The notes beneath the pieces were generated by a model that searched no databases, was not told where the DNA came from, and was given only the letters and a program-made list of their open reading frames with translations. 64,000 nt of DNA from Aquimarina megaterium XH134. Its GTDB lineage: Bacteria; Bacteroidota; Bacteroidia; Flavobacteriales; Flavobacteriaceae. Where the stretch lies: contig NZ_JACB01000014.1 of assembly GCF_000520975.1 (NCBI RefSeq), positions 1 through 64,000 of the forward strand. Reading direction: 5' to 3'. Each line of letters opens with the position of its first letter. Positions within the stretch are counted from its first letter, which is position 1. A program made the translations under genes and the position numbers. This document shows positions 62,412-64,000 of the stretch, piece after piece.

Positions 62412-64000
62412 TTATATCATTTTTACTTTTGAGATGTTTCTCATTATTGTCTGGAAGAATTGTTGAGTGTCATAAGGTTTTATGATTACATCATTCATGC
62501 CTACTGATAAGGCTTGATTTCTTATTTCTCCTTCTTCAACAGCTGTTAGTGCTATAATCGGAATATTGGTATTAAAAGTTCGTACTACTTTGGTGGCTTC
62601 AAGACCATTCATTTCGGGCATGTTTATGTCCATCAATACCAAATCAAACTTTTCATTTTTTAACATTTCGATAGCATCCATACCATTGTTTGCAATATTA
62701 CAAGTGTATCCTTTCTTTTTAAGGATGTTTTGAGTGACAATTTGATTTATTTTATTGTCATCTACAATAAGAACATAGAAATTGCTTGTTCCGATACTTA
62801 AGTTTTCTCCTGTTTTTAATGAAATCTCTTGTTCTTTTACAGCTTTTTCATAATAGAGATCAAAATAGAATTCAGATCCCTGGTTTTCTTTACTTTTTAT
62901 ATGAATTTCACTATTATGAAGATGAATTAGTTTTTTAACAATTGCTAACCCTAATCCTGTACCTTCATATTCTTGATTTTCGTTCTTTACCTGAGCAAAG
63001 TTGTCAAAAATTGTTTGTTGCTTATTTTTAGGTATTCCTATTCCATCATCTCTAACAATAAAGCGTAAAATATAATTATCTTCTTTATTATCGATACATT
63101 TTACATTAACCCAAATGTTTCCATCTTTGGTAAATTTAAGAGCATTACCGATTAGATTTATTAGAATTTGTGACAATCTTACCGAGTCTCCTAGTAAAGT
63201 GGTATTTATTTTTTTGTCTATCTCAATATGAACCGTATTGTTGTTGCTTTTTTGTTTGGTATGAAGAGAATTAACAATTCCTTCTATTAGTGTTCTAATA
63301 TCAAAAGATACTTTTTCGAGTTTAACTTCATTGGTTTCTATTTTACTTAACTGTAAAACATCATTAATTAAAGCTAAAAGGTAATCACCAGAAAACTTTA
63401 AGGATTCTAGATATTCATTAGTTTTCTTTTTATCAGGATTTTCCATTAATAGGGACGTAAGTCCAATTACGCCATATAACGGTGTTCTAAGTTCGTGACT
63501 CACGGTAGAGATAAACTGGGATTTTAAAGTAGATACTTGCTCTGCAGTTTCTTTGGCACTTATTAATTCTTTGTTTTTGTCTAGTAAGTCATTGTTAAGC
63601 CTTTTCTTTTGTATATTATTCTTATAAGAACTAATTAAGAAAGCTAGTGATATTAGAATTAGTATAATACCCAGAATAATACTGATCCTCCATTTTACGA
63701 CTTCTGATTCACTTTCTTTTTTCTCAGATTCTGCTTTTTTTGCTCTTTTTTCAAAAATATCAACCTCATACTTAATATTGGCACGTCTAAGCTCTTTTAA
63801 TTTCTTATGATTGTTTGCCTGTAATATATTTTGAAATTGTTTTTTCTGATAGCTGTATGCCTTTCGGTAATCATCTTGTTTAACGTATAAACCAGATTTG
63901 GTTTCGTAAGCAGAAGCTAACTCTTCATAATATCTAGAAATTAGCTCATCGTTATTTTCTTTATTTTTAGTTTCACCAATGGCATATGATATTGCTTTAT
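62412..64000 (-). CDS. TPR-containing hybrid sensor histidine kinase/response regulator, 5' end outside the window
   Basis: The gene runs off the right edge; at least 529 codons are visible. From the edge, on the minus strand: TPR-like helices (ELISRYYEELASAYETKSGL, DDYRKAYSYQKKQFQNIL), a coiled coil, one membrane segment (WRISIILGIILILISLAFLI), then the kinase core with H-box TVSHELRTPLYGVI, LINLIGNALKFTKDG, DDGIGIP and GTGLGLAIVKKLI, and a C-terminal receiver domain (LIVDDNKINQIVT, phospho-Asp in LVLMDINMPEMNG). The frame is open from 63503 to 64000, so the Met at 63503 is internal. Confidence 0.9.
   Translation of the reverse strand, partial: KAISYAIGETKNKENNDELISRYYEELASAYETKSGLYVKQDDYRKAYSYQKKQFQNILQANNHKKLKELRRANIKYEVDIFEKRAKKAESEKKESESEVVKWRISIILGIILILISLAFLISSYKNNIQKKRLNNDLLDKNKELISAKETAEQVSTLKSQFISTVSHELRTPLYGVIGLTSLLMENPDKKKTNEYLESLKFSGDYLLALINDVLQLSKIETNEVKLEKVSFDIRTLIEGIVNSLHTKQKSNNNTVHIEIDKKINTTLLGDSVRLSQILINLIGNALKFTKDGNIWVNVKCIDNKEDNYILRFIVRDDGIGIPKNKQQTIFDNFAQVKNENQEYEGTGLGLAIVKKLIHLHNSEIHIKSKENQGSEFYFDLYYEKAVKEQEISLKTGENLSIGTSNFYVLIVDDNKINQIVTQNILKKKGYTCNIANNGMDAIEMLKNEKFDLVLMDINMPEMNGLEATKVVRTFNTNIPIIALTAVEEGEIRNQALSVGMNDVIIKPYDTQQFFQTIMRNISKVKMI

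Overview
The window comes from an AT-rich marine-type member of the Bacteroidota, almost certainly family Flavobacteriaceae (an Aquimarina-like genome is my best guess, not provable from sequence alone). The clues are promoters of the TTG / TAnnTTTG type upstream of several genes, absence of Shine-Dalgarno sequences, gliding-motility proteins GldF/GldG (here one polypeptide), bacillithiol deacetylase BshB1, DUF4199 proteins, many SusD-free lipoproteins with 'SCSSDD'-like lipoboxes, a 950-residue CarB, and many perfect stem-loop terminators shared by convergent genes. It is a chromosomal, mainly housekeeping stretch with no complete prophage, IS element or CRISPR array.

Layout. 1-630: two tandem copies of a small-RNA-like unit, each with promoter and intrinsic terminator. 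632-5814 (-): MsbA-type ABC exporter, phosphohexomutase, polyprenol-type glycosyltransferase and a DUF4199 protein; a second DUF4199 gene follows. 6823-9472 (+): a small lipoprotein with an odd Cys-rich tail, ribosomal protein L31, and a GlmU-like nucleotidyltransferase, with a repeat-rich gap between them. 9634-18275: a double-glycine-type peptide, an oligopeptide-binding lipoprotein, MtaB, acetyltransferase, hydrolase, lytic transglycosylase, a half-size TauE/SafE protein, thioredoxin-like, TPR and DUF6263 proteins. 18452-23755 (+): rpmH, carB, an Arg-rich double-glycine peptide, a 25-bp perfect palindrome and a subtilase. 23841-34948 (-): cytochrome c lipoprotein, thioesterase, beta-lactamase-like hydrolase, RmuC, YjbR protein, lipoprotein, FecE-like ATPase lacking a normal start codon, the GldF-GldG fusion and a SAM hydroxide adenosyltransferase. 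35214-37183 (+): phoH and purC. 37235-42149 (-): a Cys-rich double-glycine peptide, a VPS10/BNR repeat protein and a LolA-like protein. 42309-44998 (+): DUF72, a His/Cys secreted protein, a DEAD-box helicase. 45040-53907: two sensor/regulator pairs, a YeiH-type exporter with its LysR neighbour, a basic lipoprotein and an SGNH hydrolase. 54191-64000: propeller protein, GNAT, BRO-N protein, flavodoxin-like proteins, tRNA-Ser, M28 peptidase, tRNA-His, bshB1 with a trans-sulfuration enzyme, and the 3' part of a TPR-hybrid histidine kinase that runs off the right edge.

The most unusual content is not in the large genes. Three short peptides with leader sequences ending in GG/AG (at 9634, 21756 and 37235) look like RiPP/bacteriocin-type precursors without nearby maturation genes; one of them shares a CC-x20-CxC pattern with the C-terminus of the lipoprotein at 6823. 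The paired small-RNA units at the left edge, a 53-nt perfect hairpin before the subtilase, and two fold-back (MITE-like) elements are further structures not explained by ordinary genes.
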